DNA of 64,000 nt from Nitrospiria bacterium (GTDB lineage: Bacteria > Nitrospirota > Nitrospiria > JACQBZ01): NCBI GenBank assembly GCA_035517655.1, contig DATIYJ010000011.1, positions 1-64,000 on the forward strand. Reading direction: 5' to 3'. Below the pieces are notes generated by a model. It ran no database searches. It was not told the origin of the DNA and was given only the letters and a program-made list of their open reading frames with translations. Shown here piece by piece: positions 24,974 through 33,478 of this stretch. The position numbers were made by a program, and so were the translations under genes. Numbering within the stretch: position 1 is the stretch's first letter; each line of letters begins with the position of its first letter.

Positions 24974-24980
24974 GACGATG

Positions 24981-25727
24981 TCACTTCACCGGAGTTTTTG
25001 CTTTTCCCTGACTTGGTGCTTTTGGAGTTTTCGCTTTTTCCTGAATCGAGAGCAGTTCCACTTCAAAAATGAGTGCGGCATTGGGTCCGATCACCTGTCC
25101 GGCGCCCCGCGGGCCGTAGGCCAGATTTGCAGGGACGAAGAGCTGCCATTTTGAGCCGACCGGCATTAACTGGAGCGCCTCGGTCCAGCCGGCGATGACG
25201 CCGGTTACCGGGAACGTGGCGGGCTGTCCGCGTTTGTACGAGCTGTCGAACTCGGTGCCGTCGATCAGAGTGCCACGGTACTGAGTCGTGACCGTGTCGG
25301 TGGCTTTGGGTTTCTTCCCTTTGCCGGTTGTGATCACTTTGTACTGAAGACCGCTCGGAAGCGTGACCACGCCTTCTTTATTCTTGTTCTCGGCCAGGAA
25401 GGCTTCCCCTTCCTTCATGTTTTTGTCTCCAAGTTCTTTGTTGTGCGCGATCGTCTTGGCCTGCATCTCCTGTTCAAACGCAGACATGACGGCTCGGACC
25501 TCCTCTTCCGTGAGCAGGGGTTTCTCACCCGACATCGCGTCTTTGACGCCTCGGGCCAACAGATCCGGATCGACCTCGATGGATTGTTTTTTGAAATTGT
25601 CTCCGATATCCAGCCCGATACTATAGCTGACCTTGTCCTTTTCGGTCTTCAGGACCGTGGAATCCGCTGCGAGCACCGAACCGGGCAGCAGGGCAATACC
25701 GAATACGGCAACCAGTCGCAATAACAT
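24981..25727 (-). CDS. Secreted FKBP-type peptidyl-prolyl cis-trans isomerase (FkpA/Mip-like)
   Basis: 248 aa from an ATG with 'aaaggag' upstream. The signal peptide is cleaved near 'VLAAD' (residue 20). Residues about 27-115 are the helical FKBP-N dimerisation domain ('VSYSIGLDIGDNFKKQSIEV'). Residues about 125-235 are the FKBP fold with 'LPSGLQYKVITTGKGKKP', 'VTTQYRGTLIDGTEFDSSY' and 'VPANLAYGPRGAG'. It folds periplasmic or outer-membrane proteins. The C-terminal tail is Lys/Pro-rich. It converges with the regulator gene with only 7 bp between stop codons. Confidence 0.92.
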   Translation of the reverse strand: MLLRLVAVFGIALLPGSVLAADSTVLKTEKDKVSYSIGLDIGDNFKKQSIEVDPDLLARGVKDAMSGEKPLLTEEEVRAVMSAFEQEMQAKTIAHNKELGDKNMKEGEAFLAENKNKEGVVTLPSGLQYKVITTGKGKKPKATDTVTTQYRGTLIDGTEFDSSYKRGQPATFPVTGVIAGWTEALQLMPVGSKWQLFVPANLAYGPRGAGQVIGPNAALIFEVELLSIQEKAKTPKAPSQGKAKTPVK

Positions 25728-25817
25728 AAGATCTCCTTTCTGGGTTGATCAATGCCCGGCGCTGTGCTGGCCGTTTCCTACGCAGGCATCGCTGGGATAG
25801 GTAATTTCATGGAACTT

Positions 25818-25844
25818 TTGTTATTTGTGCCTCTCCTGTATAAT
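25818..25844 (+). promoter_or_regulatory. Possible sigma70 promoter for the RND efflux operon
   Basis: A perfect TATAAT at 25839-25844 is preceded by TTGTTA at 25818-25823 with a short 15-bp spacer (TTTGTT with 16 bp is the alternative). It lies about 90 bp before the membrane fusion protein gene. Confidence 0.4.
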
Positions 25845-25932
25845 CGAATTCCCTGATCGAGTCAATCATTATGTTAATATTACGGCGACGTGCCAAGGAG
25901 TAATTAAGCCCTTGACGCAAGGAGGCCTCTGA

Positions 25933-26991
25933 ATGAGTACCATCCGGTGGAAATGGGTCTGGCTGGCCGGTCTCCTGTCGTTGATCCTCTTTGCAGTATT
26001 CCTGACGATCCCTGGAAAAAAGGTCGGTCCCCTTCGGTTCGAAAGGCCGGTCATCCGAGCAGAAGTGATCACTCTCCATTCGGAAGAGATCCCGGTGTAC
26101 AGGGAGGTTACGGGAACCGTCACCGCCGCATCCGAGGCCACCCTCGCAAGCAAGGGGCTCGGGCTGGTGGAAGAAATCCGGGTGAAAGAAGGGAGTCGGG
26201 TCCATACGGGTGAAGTCTTGATCATCTTGGACAGCCGGGCTCTCCAAGCTCAACGTGAACGGGCGGAGGCCGAGCTTGAGAACGCGAAGATCGATTTTGA
26301 GAGGGTCAAGACGTTGTTTACGGAACGTTCGGCGACCCAACAAGAGCTGGATAATGCCGAACGAGCCTATAAAGTGGCGGAAGCGGTATTAAGTGCGATC
26401 CGGGCCGATCTGTCTTACACGATCATCAAAGCCCCTTTCGACGGTGTGATCACGGAAAAGATGATCGAGGTCGGAGAACTTGCTTCGCCGGGGCGATCCC
26501 TGTTGCGAATCGAGGATCAAGAACATCTCCGTCTTGAAGTTCCCGTGGCCGAAATGGATGTCGCCGGCCTGCGTATCGGCCAAACGGTCGTGGTCCGTCT
26601 GGACGTCTTGGGAGACAGGGTTATCGAAGGCCGTGTCGTCCAGATCCTGCCGTCCGCCGATCCGTCAACGCACTCTTTTTGGATGAAGGCGGATCTACCG
26701 TCCATTCCCGGGATCAAGACCGGTTTGTATGGAAGGATGATCCTCGTCATCGGACAACGAACGGCCTTGGTGATTCCTCAAGCCGCCGTCCGGACGGAGG
26801 GAGAACTATCCCGGGTCTACGTTGTGGGCGAATCCGAGGTTGTCCAGTCAAGACTGGTCCGACTGGGACAGATGCAGGGAGATCGGGTCGAGGTCCTCTC
26901 CGGGATGGCGCCCGGCGAGCGAATCCTGACCCGCGCTTCGGAGGGTCGGGAGGGGGCGGTTATCGAGAAGGGGAAGGGCGACCGACCATGA
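25933..26991 (+). CDS. RND efflux periplasmic adaptor (membrane fusion protein)
   Basis: 352 aa; the ATG has 'caaggagg' 8 bases upstream. An N-terminal helix (about 10-28) anchors it. 'EVTGTVTAASEATLASKGLG' and 'VKEGSRVHTGEVLIILDS' form the lipoyl half-motif. A coiled-coil hairpin follows (about 95-150). 'YTIIKAPFDGVITEKMIEVG' forms the second half, then beta-barrel and membrane-proximal domains. It links the inner-membrane RND pump to an outer-membrane channel. The next gene overlaps by four bases (ATGA). No outer-membrane factor gene is in the window. Confidence 0.92.
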   Translation: MSTIRWKWVWLAGLLSLILFAVFLTIPGKKVGPLRFERPVIRAEVITLHSEEIPVYREVTGTVTAASEATLASKGLGLVEEIRVKEGSRVHTGEVLIILDSRALQAQRERAEAELENAKIDFERVKTLFTERSATQQELDNAERAYKVAEAVLSAIRADLSYTIIKAPFDGVITEKMIEVGELASPGRSLLRIEDQEHLRLEVPVAEMDVAGLRIGQTVVVRLDVLGDRVIEGRVVQILPSADPSTHSFWMKADLPSIPGIKTGLYGRMILVIGQRTALVIPQAAVRTEGELSRVYVVGESEVVQSRLVRLGQMQGDRVEVLSGMAPGERILTRASEGREGAVIEKGKGDRP

Positions 26992-29900
26992 CCGGATTGG
27001 GTCTGAGCGGAAGGATCGTGCAGGTCTTCATCCGCTCCAAACTTACCCCGCTCATCATGATCGCTTCGCTCTTGCTGGGAAGTTTTGCCATCCTGGTCAC
27101 CCCTCGGGAGGAAGAGCCACAGATTGTTGTTCCCATGGCGGATGTCTTTATCCCTTTCCCCGGGGCTTCGCCCAAGGAAGTGGAGGAACTGGTGGTCCGA
27201 CCCCTTGAACGCAAGCTGACCGAGATTCGTCGGGTGGAATACGTTTACTCCACCTCGCAGCCGGGCATGGCGTTTTTCATTGTCCGTTTCTATGTCGGCG
27301 AGGACCTCGAAAAAAGCTTGGTGGATCTGTACGACAAACTGATGTCCAATCGCGATCTGTTGCCTCCGGGCGCCCCGGACTTTATGGTGAAGCCCCGGGA
27401 CATCAATGATGTGCCGATCGTGACCCTGACGCTTTGGAGCCCGCGCTACGATGATTTTCAACTGCGCCGCGTCGCGGATCATCTGCTCGAAGAGGTGAAG
27501 AAAATTCCGAAGACTTCCGGCGGATTCATCGTGGGCGGAAGGCTACGCCGGTTTCGTGTGATCCTGGATCCGGGGCGGATGAAATCCTACGGTGTGACCC
27601 CGCTTGAACTGGTCTCGACGATCCAAGAAGGCAATCAAAAGCTTCCTGCCGGCCGCTTTCAACGCGGAAACCGGGAGTATCAGGTTGAATCCGGCGACTT
27701 TATCAAAAGTCCGGAAGATCTGGAACGGCTCGTGGTCGGAATGCATGAAGGTAGGCCGGTCTTTCTAAGGGACGTGGCGGAAGTGAGGGATGGTCCGGAA
27801 GAGGCGTCTCGTTATGTATGGTTCGGGACCGGTGCCGGAAATCGGGCGAACGAATCCTCCCGGGATTCAATGTCCGATCCTGCCATCGATGCTTCATCGG
27901 ATTACCCCGCGGTCACTCTGGCGGTCGGCAAGCAGGCCGGTACCAACGCTGTTGAGGTGTCGCGCGCCATTATACAAAAGGTGGAGGATCTGAAAGGTTC
28001 AGTAATTCCGTCGGATATCCATGTGACGGTAACGCGGGATTATGGCCGGACGGCCAATGAAAAAGCCAACGAACTCTTAAAGCATCTTCTCTATGCGATC
28101 CTGGCCGTGGTGATTTTTCTGGGACTGGCCCTGGGGGTTCGCGAAGCCGGCGTCGTATCCCTGGCCATTCCATTGACCTTGTCCCTGACCCTGTTTGTCT
28201 CGTGGTTGATCGGCTACACGATTAATCGGGTCACGCTGTTTGCCCTGATCTTCTCGATCGGTATTTTGGTCGACGATGCGATCGTGATCGTCGAGAATAT
28301 CTATCGCCACCTCCGGCTGGAACCGAAAGACCGGCGTGACGGAGGAATCCTCTCCGCGATCCTGGCGGTGGACGAGGTTGGCAATCCGACCATCCTGGCC
28401 ACATTGACGGTGATTGCAGCCTTGCTTCCGATGGCCTTTATCTCAGGTCTCATGGGGCCCTACATGAGGCCCATCCCGGTCAACGCTTCCATCGCCATGT
28501 TCTTCTCCCTCCTGGTCGCTTTTGTGATCGTGCCCTGGTTTTGCCGGATCTGTCATCAGAATCTATCCTTCGAAGATCGTACGTCCGGTCCCGATGAGTC
28601 TTCGCGCGATTCCGGTCTGGATCGGTTCTATCGATGGCTCCTGACCCCGCTGATTCGCAGTGTCCGAAATCGCGTCCTTCTCTTAAGCGGTGTGGGTCTC
28701 CTGCTGCTGGGCTCTCTCTCTCTGTTTTATTTCAAGCTGACGGTAATGAAGATGCTGCCCTTTGACAACAAGAGCGAGCTGCAACTCGTCGTCGACATGC
28801 CGGAGGGGACTCCTCTGGAAGAAACGGCCCGGGCAACCCAGTCCCTGACGTCGTACCTGAAAACCGTTCCCGAGGTGGATCATTACCAGGCCTATGTGGG
28901 AACGGCCTCGCCCTTTAATTTTAACGGCCTGGTCCGGCATTACTTCCTAAGGGAAGCTGGCTCCATGGCCGACGTCCAGATCAATCTGGTTGAAAAACAG
29001 GAGCGGTCGAGCCAGAGTCACGACGTCGCAAATCGGATCCGGTCGGAGGTCCAGACCGTTGCCAAGCGGTTCGGCGCGAATGTCAAGGTGGTCGAGGTTC
29101 CGCCCGGACCGCCGGTCCAAGCGGTTCTGGTTGCGGAGGTGTACGGAACGGATGATGAAAAACGCACCGAACTGGCCCGGCGGGTTCGTGAGGTTTTTGA
29201 GGAGACAGCCGGTATCGTGGATGTTGACGACTCGATCGAGGCCGACCAAGTTCAGTATGAGTTCAGGGTGGATACCGTGAAGGCCGGCTTGGACGGTATC
29301 TCCACCGAAGAGATCGTCCGAACCCTCGAACTGGCCCTTGGAGGCCATGCAACTGGCCTCGCCCACATCCTGCAGGAAAAAAATCCGGTCGTGATCGATC
29401 TTCGACTATCCCGACCGCTGCGTTCGGGGACCGAGGGACTGGGACAAATTTACTTGCGGCATTCTTCCGGTCGGATGATCCCGATTTCAGAGTTGGTGCG
29501 GGTCGGTGAAGGACGGGTGGAGCAAGCCATTTATCATAAGAATCTGAAGTCCGTGACCTATGTCGTCGGGAATGTGTCCGGAAGGGAGGAGAGCCCCATT
29601 TATGGCATCCTCAACATCAGCAAGGGACTGAAGGCGTTACGCTTTCCGGGGGGAAACTCGATTCAGGAATATTATACAGGGCCGCCCGGATCAGAAGAAA
29701 AACCGGCGCTGAAGTGGGACGGAGAATGGCAGATCACCTACGAGACTTTCCGGGACATGGGTATCGCCTTTGGCGTCGCCCTTCTTCTGATTTACCTTCT
29801 TATCGTGGCCCAGTTTCAATCCTTCGTCACCCCTCTTGTGATCATGGCCCCCATTCCCCTGACCTTGGTGGGAATTGTTCCGGGCCATTGGCTAACCGGT

Positions 29901-30242
29901 TCTTACTTCACGGCCACGTCGATGATCGGTTTTATCGCCCTGGCCGGTATCATCGTACGGAATTCCATCTTGCTGGTGGACTTTATTCTGGCCGAGCAGA
30001 AGGACGGCAAGGCGTTGTCCGAGGCGGTGATTCGGGCCGGGGCGGTGCGCACGCGACCGATTCTCCTGACGGCCGCGGCTTTAATGGTGGGGGCGTTTGT
30101 CATCATCTTTGATCCCATCTTCCAGGGATTGGCGGTTTCGCTGTTGTTCGGTGTCTTTGTTTCGACCCTTCTGACCCTGATTGTGATTCCTGTTATCTAC
30201 GTAATTTTAGGAGAGTGGGAGGAGAAGAGAAAAAAGACCTAA
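26988..30242 (+). CDS. RND-family efflux transporter permease
   Basis: 1084 aa from the ATG at 26988 that overlaps the adaptor stop (ATGA); an upstream in-frame extension is the other-frame reading of the adaptor gene. Features are an N-terminal helix followed by 'TPREEEPQIVVPMADVFIPF', a large porter domain, and helices 2-6 with the proton-relay pair in 'ILVDDAIVIVENIY'. A second porter domain and a second helix block follow ('MIGFIALAGIIVRNSILLVDF'). This is the AcrB-type plan. Substrate class (drug, solvent or metal) cannot be told; the metal-specific CusA Met ladder was not seen. It works with the adaptor upstream and an outer-membrane channel encoded elsewhere. Confidence 0.92.
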   Translation: MTGLGLSGRIVQVFIRSKLTPLIMIASLLLGSFAILVTPREEEPQIVVPMADVFIPFPGASPKEVEELVVRPLERKLTEIRRVEYVYSTSQPGMAFFIVRFYVGEDLEKSLVDLYDKLMSNRDLLPPGAPDFMVKPRDINDVPIVTLTLWSPRYDDFQLRRVADHLLEEVKKIPKTSGGFIVGGRLRRFRVILDPGRMKSYGVTPLELVSTIQEGNQKLPAGRFQRGNREYQVESGDFIKSPEDLERLVVGMHEGRPVFLRDVAEVRDGPEEASRYVWFGTGAGNRANESSRDSMSDPAIDASSDYPAVTLAVGKQAGTNAVEVSRAIIQKVEDLKGSVIPSDIHVTVTRDYGRTANEKANELLKHLLYAILAVVIFLGLALGVREAGVVSLAIPLTLSLTLFVSWLIGYTINRVTLFALIFSIGILVDDAIVIVENIYRHLRLEPKDRRDGGILSAILAVDEVGNPTILATLTVIAALLPMAFISGLMGPYMRPIPVNASIAMFFSLLVAFVIVPWFCRICHQNLSFEDRTSGPDESSRDSGLDRFYRWLLTPLIRSVRNRVLLLSGVGLLLLGSLSLFYFKLTVMKMLPFDNKSELQLVVDMPEGTPLEETARATQSLTSYLKTVPEVDHYQAYVGTASPFNFNGLVRHYFLREAGSMADVQINLVEKQERSSQSHDVANRIRSEVQTVAKRFGANVKVVEVPPGPPVQAVLVAEVYGTDDEKRTELARRVREVFEETAGIVDVDDSIEADQVQYEFRVDTVKAGLDGISTEEIVRTLELALGGHATGLAHILQEKNPVVIDLRLSRPLRSGTEGLGQIYLRHSSGRMIPISELVRVGEGRVEQAIYHKNLKSVTYVVGNVSGREESPIYGILNISKGLKALRFPGGNSIQEYYTGPPGSEEKPALKWDGEWQITYETFRDMGIAFGVALLLIYLLIVAQFQSFVTPLVIMAPIPLTLVGIVPGHWLTGSYFTATSMIGFIALAGIIVRNSILLVDFILAEQKDGKALSEAVIRAGAVRTRPILLTAAALMVGAFVIIFDPIFQGLAVSLLFGVFVSTLLTLIVIPVIYVILGEWEEKRKKT

Positions 30243-30312
30243 GGAATAACTTGGACTCCACCTAAACATAATAGAAAAGAACGGAGCCGAGAAACCGGAA
30301 TTCAATCCATCA

Positions 30313-30341
30313 TTGACATATCGAAATGACTGTGTTACAAA
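30313..30341 (+). promoter_or_regulatory. Sigma70 promoter for tRNA-Val
   Basis: TTGACA (30313-30318), a 17-bp spacer and TACAAA (30336-30341), with the expected start about 7 bases before the mature tRNA. The -35 is a perfect match and the -10 matches four of six. Confidence 0.65.
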
Positions 30342-30354
30342 AACGGCTTGTCAG

Positions 30355-30429
30355 GGGCGATTAGCTCAGTGGTAGAGCGCTTGCTTCACACGCAAGAGGC
30401 CGCTGGTTCGATACCAGCATCGCCCACCA
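30355..30429 (+). tRNA. tRNA-Val (anticodon CAC)
   Basis: 75 bases including an encoded CCA (30427-30429). The acceptor stem gggcgat/atcgccc, D stem gctc/gagc, anticodon stem cttgc/gcaag and T stem gctgg/ccagc all pair. The seven-base anticodon loop TTCACAC places CAC at positions 34-36, reading GUG. It lies four bases from the end of the convergent dksA-like gene. Confidence 0.95.
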
Positions 30430-30433
30430 TGCT

Positions 30434-30838
30434 TTAGGATTCCCGGATTTTCTCATCCGCTTCCTGCTGTGTTTTACAATCGATGCACAGCGTTGTGACG
30501 GGCCTGGCCTCCAGTCGCTTCAGGGATATTTCTTCGCCGCAGCTTTCACAAATGCCGAAGGTTCCATTGCTGATGCGGTCCAATGCTTCGTCGATTTTTT
30601 TCAGCAGTTTTTGTTCTCGTTCACGGAGGCGCAGTATAAAATTTTGATCCGTCTCGGCCGAGGCCTGATCGGTCATGTCCGGAAAGTTCTCCGTGCCCGG
30701 ATTTAGACCGCCCGAAATGATTTCACCGGATTCGGCCAAGAGAACGGCTTTCTGGCGTTCCAGGTCCTTTTTGATTCCTTCGTATTTTCCTTCTTTTAGT
30801 TCGCGTTCTTTCTTTACTTTTCGATCTTTTCCGACCAT
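30434..30838 (-). CDS. DksA/TraR-family zinc-finger protein
   Basis: 134 aa from the ATG at 30838 with 'aagggg' upstream. A longer in-frame start at 30925 would lie upstream of the promoter at 30897-30925 and is rejected. A charged N-terminal helical region (about 1-95) includes 'LRLREREQKLLKKIDEAL'. The C4 zinc finger follows: 'CESCGEEISLKRLEARP' and 'CIDC'. DksA-type proteins enter the RNA polymerase secondary channel and modulate transcription with ppGpp. Whether this one carries the acidic coiled-coil tip of true DksA is not clear, so no gene symbol is given. Confidence 0.85.
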   Translation of the reverse strand: MVGKDRKVKKERELKEGKYEGIKKDLERQKAVLLAESGEIISGGLNPGTENFPDMTDQASAETDQNFILRLREREQKLLKKIDEALDRISNGTFGICESCGEEISLKRLEARPVTTLCIDCKTQQEADEKIRES

Positions 30839-30896
30839 AGAGCGCCCCTTATTTGTGGTGGTCAAATTTGCCGATGACAACACCAGCGAATGCGAA

Positions 30897-30925
30897 ACTA
30901 TATCAGAAAGACGATTTTGAGTCAA
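30897..30925 (-). promoter_or_regulatory. Sigma70 promoter for the dksA-like gene
   Basis: On the minus strand TTGACT (30925-30920), a 17-bp spacer and TATAGT (30902-30897); five of six bases match in both boxes. The predicted start near 30890 gives a ~52-nt leader and fixes the dksA start at 30838. Confidence 0.75.
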
Positions 30926-30949
30926 TAAGATTAAGGTTAAAAGGCTTCC

Positions 30950-30978
30950 TTGACACCAAGAGATTTACCTGATATAAT
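30950..30978 (+). promoter_or_regulatory. Sigma70 promoter for yqeY-dnaG-rpoD
   Basis: TTGACA (30950-30955), exactly 17 bp, TATAAT (30973-30978): a full consensus promoter, back-to-back with the dksA promoter 25 bp away. Transcription would start near 30985, about 39 nt before yqeY. Confidence 0.88.
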
Positions 30979-31023
30979 TGACATTTACATATATAATTTA
31001 TTTTCAAACAGTTTAGCCCACCG

Positions 31024-31482
31024 ATGTCTTTACAACAACGTCTCCTCGAAGAAATGAAAACGGCTATGCGTGACGGAGATGCGTTGAAGGTTTCCGTCAT
31101 CCGATTGCTCCGGGCCTCGATTAAAAACAAGGAGATTTCGAAGGGAAGACAAAATCCTTTGACCGAACAAGATATACTGGAAACGATTATATCGGCCACG
31201 AAACAACGCAAGGATTCCATTGAGCAGTTCACCAAGGGGAAACGAATGGATCTGGTGGCCAAGGAACGAAATGAGCTTGAGATTCTACAAACCTATCTTC
31301 CACAATCCCTTTCTGTTGAAGAGCTCAAGGCCAAGGCCCAGGCTCTCATAAAGGAGATCGGCGCAAACGGGCAGAAAGATATGGGGAAGATCATGAAGAT
31401 CTTGATGCCTCAAGTGGCGGGGAAAATTGATGGCTCGGTTGTCGGGCAGGTGGTGAAGGACCTTTTAACCCCGTCATCCTAA
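31024..31482 (+). CDS. yqeY: GatB/YqeY domain protein
   Basis: 152 aa. The whole protein matches the YqeY family: 'MSLQQRLLEEMKTAMRDGDA' at the N terminus, 'LRASIKNKEI', 'RKDSIEQFTKGKRMDLVAKE', 'LPQSLSVEEL', 'DMGKIMKILMPQVAGKIDGS' and a C-terminal 'VVKDLL'. The family is related to the tail of GatB amidotransferase and is thought to bind tRNA-like substrates; its cell role is not settled. Its place before dnaG and rpoD is the common bacterial arrangement, here without rpsU. No clear Shine-Dalgarno sequence is seen. Confidence 0.9.
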   Translation: MSLQQRLLEEMKTAMRDGDALKVSVIRLLRASIKNKEISKGRQNPLTEQDILETIISATKQRKDSIEQFTKGKRMDLVAKERNELEILQTYLPQSLSVEELKAKAQALIKEIGANGQKDMGKIMKILMPQVAGKIDGSVVGQVVKDLLTPSS

Positions 31483-31483
31483 A

Positions 31484-31510
31484 CGGGTCTGACACCCGCT
31501 TTTCGTTTTG
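31484..31510 (+). terminator. Weak intrinsic terminator/attenuator after yqeY
   Basis: Hairpin CGGGT-ctgac-ACCCG (31484-31498) followed by the T-rich run CTTTTCGTTTTG. The stem is only five pairs, so partial read-through into dnaG is expected. Confidence 0.45.
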
Positions 31511-31577
31511 CTTGTAAAGAGACGGCCGCCATTCTCTTATCTTCACTTTCTACCTAGAAAATTTTTATGGGTCGATC

Positions 31578-33371
31578 ATGGAGCGGGGATATTTTTCAGA
31601 AGAGCTTGTCCAGAAGATAAAGCAAGAGAGCGATATTCTGGAATGGGTGTCCAGGTACGTCTCGCTTAAGAAGACGGGACAGAACTGGGTCGGGCTCTGC
31701 CCGTTCCATACCGAAAAGAGCCCCTCCTTCACGGTAAGTCCCGGCAAGCAGGTTTACCATTGTTTTGGGTGCGGTGTTGGGGGAGACCTCATCGGGTTTT
31801 TGATGAAAATGGATGGGTTGACGTTTCCGGAGGTGATCAAGCTGTTGGCTGAGAGGCTGGGCATACCGATTCTTCAGCAACGGGGGGCGGAGGCCAATAA
31901 AGCCGAACAACTCCGAGACGAACTCTATCGGATCCATCGGGATGCGTCGGAATATTATCATTCGGTATTGTTAAACAACCCGGAAGCTCAACGGGCCAGG
32001 GAATACCTTCACGCACGGGGAATTTTGAAGCAGACCCTTGATGCGTTTTTTCTGGGTTTTGCACCTCCCGGCTGGAACGGACTCCAACAGGTTCTCGTCA
32101 AGAAGGGCTGGTCTCCGGAACAGATTGAAAAGGCCGGCCTTATTATTGCCAAGGCTCAGTCGGCTCCGGGACGAAAGCATTATTACGATCGCTTTAGAGA
32201 TCGGATAATTTTCCCGATCTTTGATTTGCAAAATAGGGTGACGGGTTTTGGCGGGAGGGTGCTGGATGACAGTCTTCCCAAGTATCTCAATTCTCCGGAA
32301 ACCCCGATTTTCAGCAAGGGCCGCCAACTGTATGCCATGGACAAAGCGAGAGAGGCCGCCGGTAAGTGCGGCTACCTGGCCGTGGTGGAGGGTTACTTTG
32401 ACGCCATCGCGGCCCATCAGGCTGGTATTCATCCGGTCATCGCGACGTTGGGGACCGCTCTGACATCGGATCATCTGGAGCGGATACACCGGTTTGTACC
32501 GACGGTTAAATTAATTTTTGATCCGGATGATGCCGGAATCCGGGCTGCGCTGCGAACCCTGGATTTGATTATTCCAAGTTCTGTGGCCGGGGAAGTGGTT
32601 TTGTTGCCCCGTGAAGAAGATCCGGACAGTTTTATTAAAAAACGCGGTGCCGAGGCTTTTAATCGGTTGTTGAATCAGTCCACCAAGCTTTTGGATTTTG
32701 CAATCCGGCGGGGCTTGTCCGAACCCACTTCCGGAACCATTGAAGGAAAGCTCAAGATCGTGGATCGCATTCTTCCCGTCGTGCGAAAAGTGAAACGACC
32801 GGTCGAGCGCAGTTACTATGTCAAACATCTTGCGGAAAGTCTCGGATTGGAAGAACGGGACCTCGCAAAAGAAATGGCTCAATTGGGTGAAACCGTTACG
32901 ACGGCCGCGCCGTTTACGGAAGGTTCCCTATCGCGACTGCCACAGGAGGAACAAATCCTGATCCATCTTTTGCTGCATCGTCGTGTCACGGTCCCGACTT
33001 TGCTTCAGCAGATCGATCAAGATCATTTTACAGATGGTCAACTCCGACAGATTTTCAGTCGATGTGTTGAAATATCACGGACGGGAGGGGAAGCCCTGCG
33101 TTCGGACATGCCGATCCATACCGACATGGCCGATCCCCGGCGGGCTTCGATCCTATCGGCGTTGATGGTGAAGGAACCTGATTATGAGGATTCCCAGCAG
33201 ACGTTGAAGGATTGCATACGGACTCTTCGGGTGAAGAAAATCCGAACGGCCATGAAGACCCTGGAGACCCAGATCCGGGACGCGGAACAGTCCGGAAATG
33301 GGTCCCATGTCAAATCCTTGCTGGATCAATTGATCGGACTTAAAAAAATGAGTTTGGAAGTGAACAGTTAG
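31578..33371 (+). CDS. dnaG: DNA primase
   Basis: 597 aa. The CHC2 zinc-binding domain has C41, H44, C62 and C65 ('LCPFHTEKSPSF', 'VYHCFGCGVGGD'). The catalytic core has 'YYDRFRDRIIFPIFD', 'GFGGRVL', 'PKYLNSPET' and the Toprim motif 'VVEGYFDAIAAHQAG' with a following 'DPDDAG'. The C-terminal helicase-binding region is about 430-597. It makes RNA primers for replication together with the DnaB helicase. The gene sits between yqeY and rpoD in the classical macromolecular-synthesis arrangement. The Shine-Dalgarno sequence is weak, and an out-of-frame ATG lies 11 bases upstream. Confidence 0.97.
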   Translation: MERGYFSEELVQKIKQESDILEWVSRYVSLKKTGQNWVGLCPFHTEKSPSFTVSPGKQVYHCFGCGVGGDLIGFLMKMDGLTFPEVIKLLAERLGIPILQQRGAEANKAEQLRDELYRIHRDASEYYHSVLLNNPEAQRAREYLHARGILKQTLDAFFLGFAPPGWNGLQQVLVKKGWSPEQIEKAGLIIAKAQSAPGRKHYYDRFRDRIIFPIFDLQNRVTGFGGRVLDDSLPKYLNSPETPIFSKGRQLYAMDKAREAAGKCGYLAVVEGYFDAIAAHQAGIHPVIATLGTALTSDHLERIHRFVPTVKLIFDPDDAGIRAALRTLDLIIPSSVAGEVVLLPREEDPDSFIKKRGAEAFNRLLNQSTKLLDFAIRRGLSEPTSGTIEGKLKIVDRILPVVRKVKRPVERSYYVKHLAESLGLEERDLAKEMAQLGETVTTAAPFTEGSLSRLPQEEQILIHLLLHRRVTVPTLLQQIDQDHFTDGQLRQIFSRCVEISRTGGEALRSDMPIHTDMADPRRASILSALMVKEPDYEDSQQTLKDCIRTLRVKKIRTAMKTLETQIRDAEQSGNGSHVKSLLDQLIGLKKMSLEVNS

Positions 33372-33478
33372 ACCATGAACGGTGATCGACACGTTTTTGA
33401 TCCCGCCGATATGAAAAGCGGTGTTTTTTACGACGGGTTCGATGGCCGCGGACGGCTGAATGCCCCGGAGGAGGTTTC

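Noticed and set aside
24974-24980. Search for a bidirectional terminator between the regulator and FKBP genes
   Set aside because: Only 7 bp separate the stop codons and no hairpin with a T run could be placed there.
26679-26987. N-terminal extension of the RND permease
   Set aside because: It is the other-frame reading of the adaptor gene; the ATGA overlap at 26988 gives the natural start.
33375-33478. Possible small gene between dnaG and rpoD (ATG at 33375)
   Set aside because: The ~53-codon frame has no ribosome-binding site, runs into rpoD and shows no motif.
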